Shown: positions 19,386 through 29,530, numbered from the stretch's first letter. The stretch is DNA of 64,000 nucleotides from Nematopogon swammerdamellus (GCA_946902875.1 OX336343.1:1154754-1218753), one strand, 5' to 3'. The notes: a model not told the origin generated them from the sequence alone. Program-made: numbers and translations.

Positions 19386-19690
19386 GTGTCTGTGTGGGCT
19401 CTGAATACGAATCCGTTGTCAAAATTAAAAAAAAGTGGCCGCCATTTTGAACTTTTTAGTTACTGGACCGATTGCTTTCAAAATCGATATCTGGGTGTCC
19501 GTGTGGGCTCTGAATACGAATCCGTTGTCAAAATTAAAAAAAGTGACCGCCATTTTGAACTTTTTAGCTACTGAACCGACTGCTTTCAAAATCGATATCT
19601 GGGTGTCTGTGTAGGTTCTGAATACGAATCCGTTGTCAAAATTTAAAAACGTTTCCGCCATTTTGAACTTTTTAGTTTCTGGCATTGATT
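19386..19690 (+). repeat. 109-bp satellite, about three units
   Basis: Units of GGGCTCTGAATACGAATCCG, GGCCGCCATTTTGAACTTTT and TGGACCGATTGCTTTCAAAA match the array at 25597-27905. The last unit ends in TTCTGGCATTGATTTTATA. The complement of that motif precedes the big array at 25590. Confidence 0.9.
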
Positions 19691-19734
19691 TTATAACCCT
19701 GTCGGGACAGATAGACCACTCCATATAAAAAATT

Positions 19735-20139
19735 TGGTAACGTTGTAAATCGTAAAACCAACAGGGGGCGTTAATAATTTTTCTTGATGTTGTCGTAAAA
19801 CAAACAGGTGGCGTTAATGTTTGTTAATACTTCTATACTAAGGGCGCTATCTAGTTGAAATACAACATGTATCTAGGTACCTTTAATTGTCACTAGGCTG
19901 TAGAATTACTGCTACTAGACAAAAGATGGCGCTTTCATTTATATTTATAAAGAACATTATTTATGTAAATTCCAAAATTTTTAATTATATTTGAATAATA
20001 AAATTATGACAATTTACAATTAAACTAACACTTCTTATCAAATTAAATAAAATAAAAAAATGTTTTGAAAATAATTTGGTATACGGAACAAAATATTATT
20101 ATGATTGTAATTTCCTGTTTGTGCGCTTTTAATAGATAG
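19735..20139. promoter_or_regulatory. Cluster of AGRKGGCGC-type motifs in AT-rich DNA
   Basis: ACAGGGGGCG (19761), ACAGGTGGCG (19804), AGGGCGCTAT (19841) and AGATGGCGCT (19924) resemble insect CTCF-type sites. An additional AAGATGGCGC lies on the minus strand at 25511-25520, beside the large satellite. Short motifs of this kind also occur inside repeats, so function is unproven. Confidence 0.3.
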
Positions 20140-20198
20140 ATCCACAGAGCACGGAATACCCCCGGGCGCGCGCGCGCGGTATTCCGTGCTCTGTGGAT
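20140..20198. repeat. Palindrome with alternating CG loop
   Basis: ATCCACAGAGCACGGAATAC(C) at 20140-20160 is perfectly inverted at 20178-20198. The 17-nt centre is CCCGGG plus alternating CG, itself self-complementary and prone to Z-DNA. Confidence 0.92.
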
Positions 20199-20284
20199 AG
20201 AACGTATTTATTTAGTTGAACAGTTAAACAAATACTCGTCACTCTTCATTCTAATAATGTCAGCATTGTATGTAAAAAAAAAAT

Positions 20285-20760
20285 ATGAAAACTGCCTTAA
20301 AAAATTTATGAAATTAAAAAAATCTAACCCTAGAGTTGAAGGCGGTGCTAAAGAAGGCTACACAAATCACAAAGGATATCATCCACGCATGTTTTCTTTC
20401 ATGTATCATTTTTGCTTGCTTTAGCACCGCCTTCAACTCTAGGGTTCGATTTTTTTTATTTCATACATTTTTGAAGGAGGTTTTTATATATTTTTTTAAA
20501 TAGTTTTTTATTTCACAGTTTTTTTTGGAATTTTTTGCTATTAATGTACTCGGCGGAATCGCTCGACCTTCGGCCTCGCGATTCCGCCTCGCTTTCCAAT
20601 CTGATCTCGACCAAATTAAAATGGAACCACGTCATGGTTATCCCCTTTCAAACAAAAAAAAAGAATTTTCAAAATCGGCCCACAATAATTGACGGAGTAA
20701 TCGCGTAACAAACATCCAAAAAAAGAAAACATACCGTCAAATTGAGAATCTCCTAGGTCT
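20285..20760 (-). mobile_element. Foldback repeat family G, copy 2
   Basis: AACCCTAGAGTTGAAGGCGG and its complement form 28-bp perfect inner arms (20335-20362 and 20414-20441 approx.) with longer imperfect outer arms. The reversed GCCTCGCGATTCCGCCTCGC and AATTGAGAATCTCCT parts follow. This is the same structure as 1195-1615 in opposite orientation. Confidence 0.75.
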
Positions 20761-21350
20761 AAAGTAAATTGCTCGTGAAGACAAATTCAACGAGCCCAAA
20801 CACGATGGGTTTATCATGTGTAGTTTAGGAGTTCCTATGGCCACCTTCCGTCTCCATCATCAGACCAGCTCGATGGTACTCGTACTCGTATTATAATATA
20901 TTAAGCGCATCTGGCCGGTCGGAAAAGATTTCAAATTTAGAATATTCATGAAACAAGGGTCCGAATATGAATGACAATATCGATTCATGTATTTCAATAC
21001 AATGACAGAGAAAATTTCAAAATATTAGGTACCTATTTAATACTTTTTAGTTCTAGTTTATTTTTTTTTAAGTCGGTTTTATATTTTTAAAACAATATTA
21101 CATAAAAAACAATAATCGAAATCGAATAATCGAAATCGGTTGAAGTGGTACAGAATTATTCGCCATGTGTCAAACTGCAAATTGCTGAAAAAGTCCACAT
21201 CACAAAAGTTTTGCTGAAGGTAACCACACACCAATAGTATTTTGTTGCTTTTTCATAAACCGCTCAATCAATTTCAATAAAATTTCAATGGGAGCACCTC
21301 TGAAGTATGACCTACCAAACAAAAAAAGAATTTTCAAAATCAGCCCACAA
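20761..21350. other. AT-rich, ends in a G-like fragment
   Basis: AAGAATTTTCAAAATCAGCC just before 21350 repeats 20662-20681 of family G. The following piggyBac element is inserted in it. No gene. Confidence 0.4.
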
Positions 21351-21354
21351 TTAA

Positions 21355-22658
21355 CACGTTGAACGCCATACGACCCACCGGTGGGCCTAGCGTACTTTTC
21401 CGTTCGGGCCAAGCCAAACTCATTATATCCGTAATTTTCATTAACTTGAGATTTTCATCACAAAGTTTATAAAATGCGGTAATTTGTAAGGAAAATAAAA
21501 ATTTGCGACTTTTACCGTCTAATTTTCGAGATATAGCAGAAGGCTCACGGGTGGATCGTGTGGCCTCATATGAAGGATTTGTATTTTTCTGTTGGCTGGG
21601 GCCGCGGGGTCACGCCGCGGCCCACCCGTTGCGCGCACGCCGCGGACGCAGCGATCAATCCCGGTCCGGCTGCGTCGACAATTGAGGATGTTTTACGCTT
21701 TTCTCGCCAAAAATGATTATTTTGAAGATTTCGAGTTAACACAAGAAGCGCTAACGCAGTTAGAAAACATCGAGATAGATCTTCTGAACCGTAGTTTCGG
21801 AATAGATTCTATGAAGACGTAGTTCAACCAACGAAAAGAAGATGCTGTCGAATTATTTTGTCGGAGAGTGAGGATAGCGACTATGAAATGCGTATAGAAA
21901 GACGGAAGAGAATGAAACACACTCTGGAAAGGAAAGAGGGATTGGCCAGAAAAGTGAGAAGAACATGTCACCAATGTTATGCAAAGAACGTACCAATAAT
22001 GGGTAGCAAACAGGCTAAAACCAAGTCGAAAAAAGTATCCACTTATTGCCAAAGCAGCCCAACTAAACCATTCCTTTGTTTGCCTTGTTTTAACATGACT
22101 CACGGATAATTCTTTATTGTTTATGGTTAAACCCTTTGGGGTTAAGATGATTGATTATTTTAAATAATGAAGTGTCATAATGTTGTGATTGTTCAATTTC
22201 ATAAATATTTTCTTTTGTTCAATTTCATAAATTATTTTCGTAATAAATAATGTCTTCTTATTTGGCAATGAAGAAAATTTTATGTTCATTTTTATTTTGA
22301 CGAATATTTTCTTATTATTTTCTGGTTTTATTAATTCTATTAATACAAATATTATTTTCTACCTTATCGTTAAGAGCAGCCCTAGCATCGTTACAATTAA
22401 CTTAATAAAAAACTACAAGTTTCTATTGGATTTGAAAACCACGCCGTCCGCTTCGACTACAAGGCCATGCGGCTCACTTCCATATTGGCTTTGTAGCTGC
22501 GCTCTGTGGCTTGTAGGAAGCGTTTACGTAGGCCCTCTCACGCGGCTCCCCGGTGACCCCCATGACCTGAATGGTTCAGTAAGGAAAGGCTCATCGGTGA
22601 GCGGTGAGCCCCGTGGCCCAAACGGAAATACTGGATTTTTCATGTGGCGTTGAACGTG
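21355..22658 (+). mobile_element. Internally deleted piggyBac-like element
   Basis: The left end CACGTTGAACGCCATACG follows a TTAA (21351-21354). The right end TGGCGTTGAACGTG (22645-22658) is its inverted match with one difference, followed by TAA. TTAA insertion and the C-terminal domain below identify the superfamily. At 1.3 kb it is about half the usual length. Confidence 0.85.
21688..22109 (+). pseudogene. piggyBac transposase remnant: N-terminus joined to C-terminal zinc domain
   Basis: The first frame reads MFYAFLAKNDYFEDFELTQE to about residue 41. A 1-bp loss near 21805 shifts it to a continuing frame RRCCRIILSESEDSDYE, an acidic linker. The next part is a C-terminal cysteine-rich domain: CHQCYAKN (near 21968), YCQSS and PFLCLPCFNMTH, stop at 22107-22109. 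In the family this domain binds the terminal repeats. The roughly 400-residue RNase H-like core with the catalytic Asp triad is absent, so transposition in cis is impossible. The zinc domain frame is clean and could still make a DNA-binding fragment. Confidence 0.82.
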
Positions 22659-22661
22659 TAA

Positions 22662-23117
22662 GATTGTAATTTCCTGTTTGCGGTTTTACTCCGGTCCAAA
22701 GAGTTTACAAACTCTTTGGTTGTACTTGGGTTGTACCTAGCTCCGCTTATTTGTTGTTATATCCGCTATAGTAACACATATTCTGTGAAAATTTCAACGG
22801 GCTTCCTATTACGGTTCAAGAGATACAGCCCTCGGATAGACAAACGGACGGACGGACAGACAGACTGCGGAGGCTTAGTAATAGGCTTCCGTACAGGGAT
22901 ACGGAAACCTAAAAATAAGGGGTGAAATAGGGGTGAAAGTTTTTGTATGGGGAATCCATGATTTCTCTAGGTAAGGATATGAAAATTTATTATCTAGGCT
23001 TTTGGCCAAAGACATTAAACCCACCCTCTTCCATATAGACCGGACATCAAGAACAAAATCGTAATCTACTACTTAGATCCTAGTGGTACAAAGTCGTTCA
23101 GTCTAGCGCCACCAGTC
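22662..23117. repeat. Repeat L module and repeat K fragment
   Basis: 22740-22912 has GATACAGCCCTCGGATAGAC through ACGGAAACCTAAAAAT (repeat L). 22916-22985 is a reversed piece of repeat K with GGGGTGAAATAGGGGTGAAA. Confidence 0.55.
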
Positions 23118-23312
23118 CCTTCCCTTCTTACCTTACTAGGGTTGGTACCACCGCACTGAATAAAATGTATGTCGAAACGGCTATGTAAATTAAAGAGATT
23201 TGATGTAAATAGTTTTTTCGTTTTTTTCCGTCCAGTTCAGTATAGCCGGCACGACAGGTCCGACATCACGGATGTTGTAGGTGATGTATCCAACCATGTC
23301 AGTTTCCATAAA
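23118..23312 (+). mobile_element. SINE family A, body and tail
   Basis: GTCCCTTCCCTTCTTACC through GTTTCCATAAAAAAAAG. It has an extra 19 bp after CGGCTATGTAAAT, at the same site where the 11732 copy carries its filler. Confidence 0.8.
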
Positions 23313-23700
23313 AAAAAGAAGAAGAGGAGGAGAGGTATGGAGGGAGGAAGGGGTAGTGAATGAGGGTAGGTGTGGGGGAGGGAGGTAGTAGAGGAATGGA
23401 TATCGAGGGAGTCAGAGGTTGAAAGTGGGAAGGGGCGGGGTAAGAGGGGGTTGCGGACAGGATGAGGGGTAGTAGGGGAGGAATGGAATGCGAGGGTGAT
23501 GGGAAGGAGGGGCGGCATGAGGGGAGGAAGGGAAGTAGGGAGAGAGGGAGGGAATGGACGAAAGGGAAGGTGGCAAAGAGGGGGTCCGTGAAGGGTGAGG
23601 GGAAGGAGGGGAGGAAGGCGGGATCGAGGAGAGAAGACCGGGAGAGAGGTGAGTGAGAGATGGGCGAGGAAGGAATCCCTTCCTTCCTCCCGAAAAAGAT
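23313..23700 (+). repeat. Purine-rich low-complexity tract grown from a SINE tail
   Basis: About 380 bp of almost pure A/G on the plus strand (GGAGG, GGGAAGG, GAGGGAGG variants) starts directly at the A-tail of the preceding SINE. Long open frames on either strand here are compositional. Confidence 0.9.
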
Positions 23701-24329
23701 AGAGAATATAAGAGAAGCGATGGTTTATTATCAATTTTGCATTTAAATCAGATTTACTATTTTTTTATTTTATTCGTCGTCGTGTCGTCGTCGGTAAAAT
23801 CTACAATTTTACAATTTTATATAAAATATCATTGACTTAAATATTCTGTAAAGTTTATCACAAATACATTAAACCCACCCTCTTTTAATCTCTTTGGTAT
23901 AACACCACCAGCAGCATCGTAGATGGAAAAAATAGCCCTGGACTCAACTTTTTTTAATTCGGTGCCTGGACTCCGTACTTCATACTCAAAGACATGTTGT
24001 TCATACTTCAACTATTACTCAAACGAGACACCGCGATTATGGTAGTGTGCGTATCGCGTGAATACAGAACCGACCGTCTCAAGAGATCGCATCGATATTG
24101 TGTCATCCTTTTTCCACGCGCAGTAACCCGTATCGCTTGCCTGCACGCTCCACGCAAACATTTGCGTGTTCCAAAACAAGCGAACGTCGCGCGTCGATCG
24201 ATAAATTGCCGCAACGGCTAAAAACTATGGAGGTGGCTTTTTACTTTCGAGCGACTGTAAGGAGAAAGGAAGTATTGTGATCGTCCAAAATGTCGAAGTT
24301 GAGAATGCGACTAATTTTTTTATTTTTTT
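23701..24329. other. Unassigned
   Basis: AT-rich to about 24000, then a more balanced segment (24030-24300) with no family match in the window and no confident coding frame. AAACATTTGCGTGTTCC-like bases and CGATCGATAAATTGCC are present without a known motif. Confidence 0.3.
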
Positions 24330-24334
24330 TATTG

Positions 24335-24655
24335 AAACTGACACGGTTGGCTACATCACCTACAACATCCGTGATGTCAGCCCATAACACCGGGTGAACT
24401 TGGTGCCACGTCAGTGCTTCCCTTCGGTCGTGCCGACTACACTGAACTGGACGGAAAACACAAACTATTTACATAGCCGTTTGGACCGACCTTTCATTCA
24501 GTGCGGTGGTACCAACCCGGGCGGGTTAAACCCTACCACCTAGTAATATAAGGGGGTCATATCCCTTAGTCGCCTTTTACGACATACACGGGGAGAGATG
24601 CAGTGGGGCTATTCTTTTAAAGTACCGGCCCGACACAGTACAGATTTGGGCTATA
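24335..24655 (-). mobile_element. Chimeric SINE: family A tail and body with repeat E head
   Basis: A tail and body run from GAAACTGACACGGTTGGC to CACCTAGTAATATAAG. The sequence then changes to CATATCCCTTAGTCGCC and CACGGGGAGAGATGCAGTGG from repeat E. The same junction occurs at 44915-45245 and 63728-64000. Confidence 0.88.
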
Positions 24656-24689
24656 TATCTGTCAACGATCCCAAAAAAGTGGTTTTGAG

Positions 24690-25015
24690 AAACATGTATG
24701 TGTGTGTGTGTGTGTGTGTGTGTCCGTCCAGCGACCTTGTGCCTAAACTGCTCAACCGATTTCGTTCAAAATTCGTATTTAGTAGTTTGAAATGATAAGC
24801 TAGGGGTAAATTTTTTTACTTTTTCAAAATTCGAAAAAATAAGGGTAGCCGTCATACAAATTTGTCTATGGCAATGTGTCCAGCAACGTTGCGCCTCAAC
24901 CGCTCAACCGATTTCGTTGAAAATTCATATTTAGTAGTTTGAAACGATTATCTAGGGGTACCTTTTTTAGTTTTTTTTAATTAAAAAAAATAAGGGTAGC
25001 TGTCATACAAATTAT
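24690..25015 (+). repeat. TG microsatellite and two tandem 152-bp units
   Basis: A TGTGTG run at 24697-24722 precedes CTCAACCGATTTCGTTCAAA (24751), repeated as CTCAACCGATTTCGTTGAAA (24903). Both units continue to TAAGGGTAGC and GTCATACAAATT. Confidence 0.82.
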
Positions 25016-25590
25016 TTCGATGAGGTCGATTTTCTATAAATGGCTAACGATTTTTATTATTATTATTATATTTAATCCATCGTGTTTGTTTCCGTTTTCA
25101 AAGGTGGTGAGGTAAAAAAATATAATTTTAAAGAAGGTATCTCCACTTTATCCTAACCGCACGCGCGTATTTGAATTGCACGCAGGTTTGGTTGGTGGCT
25201 ATTTGGCAACTAAAAATATAATAAGAAATAGGCATGCCATCTATAGACAAATAGGACAACTTAACTTTGGTCTGACATCTATGATGCAGAAGCGGCGAAA
25301 TTATACATTTTATCCGCCAAGCTCACGGACTGACAAAACATGAAAATATTTATTGGAAAAATTATGAAAACCTTAAAATACACTATTTTGAAATTTCTAC
25401 TTAATATAAAATAATCTTTAAATTTAACTATGCTGTTCCCACTTAGCATCGTTCTATAATTAGCAGATTTAAAAATATAATAATTATTTAATTCAAATTC
25501 GATACTCCTGGCGCCATCTTAGGACATAATTGAAGACTAATTTCATGTTACCTTTAAAACATCGCTGACGGTACATCTGACTCCCCCTAT
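25016..25590. other. Unassigned, left flank of the satellite array
   Basis: AT-rich with no gene. The minus-strand AAGATGGCGC at 25511-25520 and the terminal ATAAAATCAATGG just before the array are the only features I can name. Confidence 0.4.
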
Positions 25591-25596
25591 AAAATC

Positions 25597-26060
25597 AATG
25601 GTTTCTGGACCGATTGCTTTCAAAATCGATATCTGGGTGTCTGTGTGGGCTCTGAATACGAATCCGTTGTCAAAATTTTATAAAAGTGGCCGCCATTTTG
25701 AACTTTTTAGTTACTGGACCGATTGCTTTCAAAATCGATATCTGGGTGTCTGTGTGGGATCTGAATACGAATCCGTTGTCAAAATTTTATAAAAGTGGCC
25801 GCCATTTTGAACTTTTTAGTTACTGGACCGATTGCTTTCAAAATCGATATCTGGGTGTCTGTGTGGGCTCTAAATACGAATCCGTTGTCAACATTTTATA
25901 GAAGTGGCCGCCATTTTGAACTTTTTAGTTACTGGACCGATTGCTTTCAAAATAGATATCTGGGTGTCCGTGTGGGCTCTGAATACGAATCCGTTGTCAA
26001 AATTAAAAAAAAGTGGCCGCCATTTTGAACTTTTTAGTTACTGGACCGATTGCTTTCAAA
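25597..26060 (+). repeat. 109-bp satellite array, forward arm
   Basis: About four units in the forward orientation. Each has TGGACCGATTGCTTTCAAAA, TCGATATCTGGGTGTCTGTG, CTGAATACGAATCCGTTGTC and GGCCGCCATTTTGAACTTTT. Because 109 is not a multiple of three, the frame rotates and produces open runs of about two units (GPIAFKIDIWVSVWALNTN and the shifted SGRHFELFSYWTDCFQNRY). I regard these as non-coding. Confidence 0.95.
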
Positions 26061-27905
26061 ATTTTAACTACAGATTCGTATTCAGAGCCCACACATACAC
26101 CCTGATAGCGATTTTGAAAGCAATCGGTCCAGTAACTAAAAAGTTCAAAATGGCGGCCACTTCTATAAAATTTTGACAACGGATTCGTATTTAGAGCCCA
26201 CACAGACACCCAGATATCGATTTTGAAAGCAATCGGTCCAGTAACTAAAAAGTTCAAAATGGCGACCACTTTTTTAAAATTTTGACAACGGATTCGTATT
26301 CAGAGCCCACACATACACCCAGATATCGATTTTGAAAGCAATCGGTCCAGTAACTAAAAAGTTCAAAATGGCGGCCACTTTTTTTACATTTTGACAACGG
26401 ATTCGTATTCAGAGCCCACACAGACACCCAGATATCGATTTTGAAAGCAATCGGTCCAGTAACTAAAAAGTTCAAAATGGCGGCCACTTTTTTTACATTT
26501 TGATCACGGATTCGTATTCAGAGCCCACACAGACACCCAGATATCGATTTTGAAAGCAATCGGTCCAGTAACTAAAAAGTTCAAAATGGCGGCCACTTTT
26601 TTTACATTTTGACAACGGATTCGTATTCAGAGCCCACACAGACACCCAGATATCGATTTTGAAAGCAATCGGTCCAGTAACTAAAAAGTTCAAAATGGCG
26701 ACCACTTTTTTAAAATTTTGACAACGGATTCGTATTCAGAGCCCACACATACACCCAGATATCGATTTTGAAAGCAATCGGTCCAGTAACTAAAAAGTTC
26801 AAAATGGCGGCCACTTTTTTTACATTTTGACAACGGATTCGTATTCAGAGCCCACACAGACACCCAGATATCGATTTTGAAAGCAATCGGTCCAGTAACT
26901 AAAAAGTTCAAAATGGCGGCCACTTTTTTTACATTTTGATCACGGATTCGTATTCAGAGCCCACACAGACACCCAGATATCGATTTTGAAAGCAATCGGT
27001 CCAGTAACTAAAAAGTTCAAAATGGCGGCCACTTTTTTTACATTTTGACAACGGATTCGTATTCAGAGCCCACACAGACACCCAGATATCGATTTTGAAA
27101 GCAATCGGTCCAGTAACTAAAAAGTTCAAAATGGCAGCCACTTTTTTTTAATGTTGACTACAGATTCGTATTCAGAGCCCACACATACACCTAGATATCG
27201 ATTTTGAAAGCAATCGGTCCAGTAACTAAAAAGTTCAAAATGGCGGCCACTTTTTTTACATTTTGACAACGGATTCGTATTCAGAGCCCACACAGACACC
27301 CAGATATCGATTTTGAAAGCAATCGGTCCAGTAACTAAAAAGTTCAAAATGGCAGCCACTTTTTTTTAATGTTGACTACAGATTCGTATTCAGAGCCCAC
27401 ACATACACCCAGATATCGATTTTGAAAGCAATCGGTCCAGTAACTAAAAAGTTCAAAATGGCGGCCACTTTTTTTAATTTTTACTACAGATTTGTATTCA
27501 GAGCCCACACATACACCCAGATATCGATTTTGAAAGCAATCGGTACAGTAACTAAAAAGTTCAAAATGGCGGCCACTTTTTTTACATTTTGACAACGGAT
27601 TCGTATTCAGAGCCCACACAGACACCCAGATATCGATTTTGAAAGCAATCGGTCCAGTAACTAAAAAGTTCAAAATGGCGGACACTTTTTTTAAATTTTG
27701 ACTACAGATTCGTATTCAGAGCCCACACATACACCCAGATATCGATTTTGAAAGCAATCGGTCCACTATCTAAAAAGTTCAAATTGGCGGCCACTTTTTT
27801 AAATTTTTACTACAGATTCGTAATCAGAGCCCACACATACACCCAGATATCGATTTTGAAAGCAATCGGTCCAGTAACTAAAAAGTTCAAAATGGCGGCC
27901 ACTTT
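26061..27905 (-). repeat. 109-bp satellite array, inverted arm with 4-unit higher-order repeat
   Basis: About 17 units in reverse orientation. The orientation switch is at AAAATTTT (26058-26065). Diagnostic variants recur every four units: GATCACGG instead of GACAACGG near 26502 and 26938, and GGCGACCAC instead of GGCGGCCAC near 26260 and 26696. This gives a 436-437-bp higher-order unit present twice. Every unit carries AAAATGGCGGC or a close variant. Confidence 0.95.
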
Positions 27906-28439
27906 TTTTAAATCGCGAGATTAAAACACCATGAATATTATTAAACCGGAAAAAAATATTGTTTTAAGGAAGACTCCAATCTTTTACTCTGTTCCTCGAA
28001 GTTTAGGTAAATAAGCCCTACTTATTCCTATCACTGATTATTAGTACAACTTTTCAAAAATATTAGAACAACTGTCTGGTTTAATTTTTCAATATTTTTT
28101 TGGATTCAAACAATAATATTCGTTCAGTAAAAACTATTTGAAATAATATTACAAATAACAATTTCAAAATTCACAAATATACCGCACCATCATCGTCCGT
28201 CAGACTGGCATTCGTAGTGATCCCGTCAAGTTGCCGTCAAGCAAGGCTTCCGATTGGTCGGACGGTCGGCTCTTACTACCAGATACCCGAGCCAAGCCAG
28301 CGATAACAAACCTGTCGCTCGCCTTGCTCGCTCTGTCTCTCTCCATATCGCGGGGCGCGATATGGGTAACGGAGATAGACAAGTCACGTCATAAAAGATT
28401 AAATTGCGATTTCGATTTTCGTAGTAGTAGGGATTTTTG
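27906..28439. other. Right flank of the satellite array
   Basis: AT-rich to 28190, then a balanced segment with CTTGCTCGCTCTGTCTCTC near 28322 and the short palindrome ATATCGCGGGGCGCGATAT (28345-28363). No gene. Confidence 0.35.
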
Positions 28440-28700
28440 GCTAGCCGTGCTCCGATACAAACGCAGTAGCGTTGCGTCTCCCGTAGTATGCTCGGTGACT
28501 GGAGGTCGTCAGGCGGAGGGTGCGGAGCGGCAACAACGCGTTAAATTACACTAGACGAAAACATACATTTCAAAAATTCATGTCTCGAAAACTAGACACT
28601 TTAGAGAAAAACTTTATTTGCTTTTTTGTCTCGGAAAAACATGAGGATTGCGCTGGCGAAATTAATGTACTCGCCGTTTTAACACCCAATATTTTCTCTC
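28440..28700 (-). repeat. Repeat P, copy 2
   Basis: The reverse complement contains CACCGAGCATACTACGGGAG and AAACGGCGAGTACATTAA, as at 18010-18270. No THAP-like exon is present next to this copy within the shared part. Confidence 0.55.
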
Positions 28701-28720
28701 TAACTCGAATCAAGACTAGT

Positions 28721-28786
28721 TTTTTTTACATAACCCACAACATCAGTGATGTCAGCCCATAGCACCTAGGTGAACTAGGTGCCAAA
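28721..28786 (-). mobile_element. SINE family A tail scrap
   Basis: ACAACATCAGTGATGTCAGC and AGGTGAACTAGGTGCC only. Confidence 0.7.
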
Positions 28787-28802
28787 TTCTAAATATTTTA
28801 TT

Positions 28803-29190
28803 GATAACTAGCTTTTGCACGCGGCTTCGCTCGCGTGAAATTCGTATTTAAAAAGAAGAAAGTAAGTAGGCCTGCTACCATACCCTTATTTCGGCGCGAG
28901 GAACAATTCGGTTTGTATGAGAGCCACATCTTAGCGTAACCGGAACTGAATTTTATTTAGCCTATCCTGTGCTGTGTCCCGTGTAGTTAAATGTGCTTGT
29001 AATAATTCATGGAATGATTCAGTTTCATGGAATTCGAATGATCTGTTTAAGAGTTATGGAGGAGCATACATACATACAGAAAAGATTTCAAAAATGTTTA
29101 AAGATTTAGTTTTTGTATGCAATAGCAATATCTCATAAAACAAAGTAACTTACCCCATGACCGACCATCCATTACAGATTTATTATTTGT
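28803..29190 (-). mobile_element. Helitron-like non-autonomous element H
   Basis: The left end AACTAGCTTTTGCACGCGG and CTTCGCTCGCG is, on the minus strand, a short hairpin followed by AAAAGCTAG, a Helitron-type 3' end (CTRR after a GC-rich stem). The other end is CATCCATTACAGATTTA. Copies are at 33713-34033 (plus), 59380-60412 (interrupted) and 62160-62470. Confidence 0.65.
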
Positions 29191-29217
29191 ATTGAAGTAT
29201 TGATATTGATTACGTAT

Positions 29218-29530
29218 AATGTCAGTGCTTCCCTTTGGTCGTGCCGGCTACACTGAACTGGACGGAAAACACAAACTATTTACACAGCCGCTTCGACCGA
29301 CCTTTCTGAATGTAAGGCGCGGTGGTATCAACCCGGGCCAGGATAAGCTCTACCACCTAGTAAAGTAAGAAGGGAAGGGCCTTACAGTTTTACGTGGAAT
29401 TCGAACCAAGGTCAGCCTCCATCGGTCGAACGGTCACCCATCCGAGTTGACCGTGCCCAGGTGTGCTTAAATGATCACGATTCACGAACGACAGTCGACT
29501 TATCTCACCACTGAGCTAGCGAGCCTGACA
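29218..29530 (-). mobile_element. SINE family A with complete head
   Basis: It runs from CAGTGCTTCCCTTTGGTCG to the head end CACCACTGAGCTAGCGAGCC. The 5S-like section is CGGTCACCCATCCGAGTTGA. The tail end is missing. Confidence 0.85.

Noticed and set aside
23237..23734. 165-residue proline- and leucine-rich protein on the minus strand
   Set aside because: It covers the homopurine/homopyrimidine tract. Openness follows from base composition.
25598..27685. A family of 60-113-residue proteins with the GPIAFKIDIWVSVWALNTN motif
   Set aside because: They are readings of the 109-bp satellite. The same residues appear on opposite strands where the array inverts, frames rotate with the period, and there are no consistent starts, stops or splice sites.
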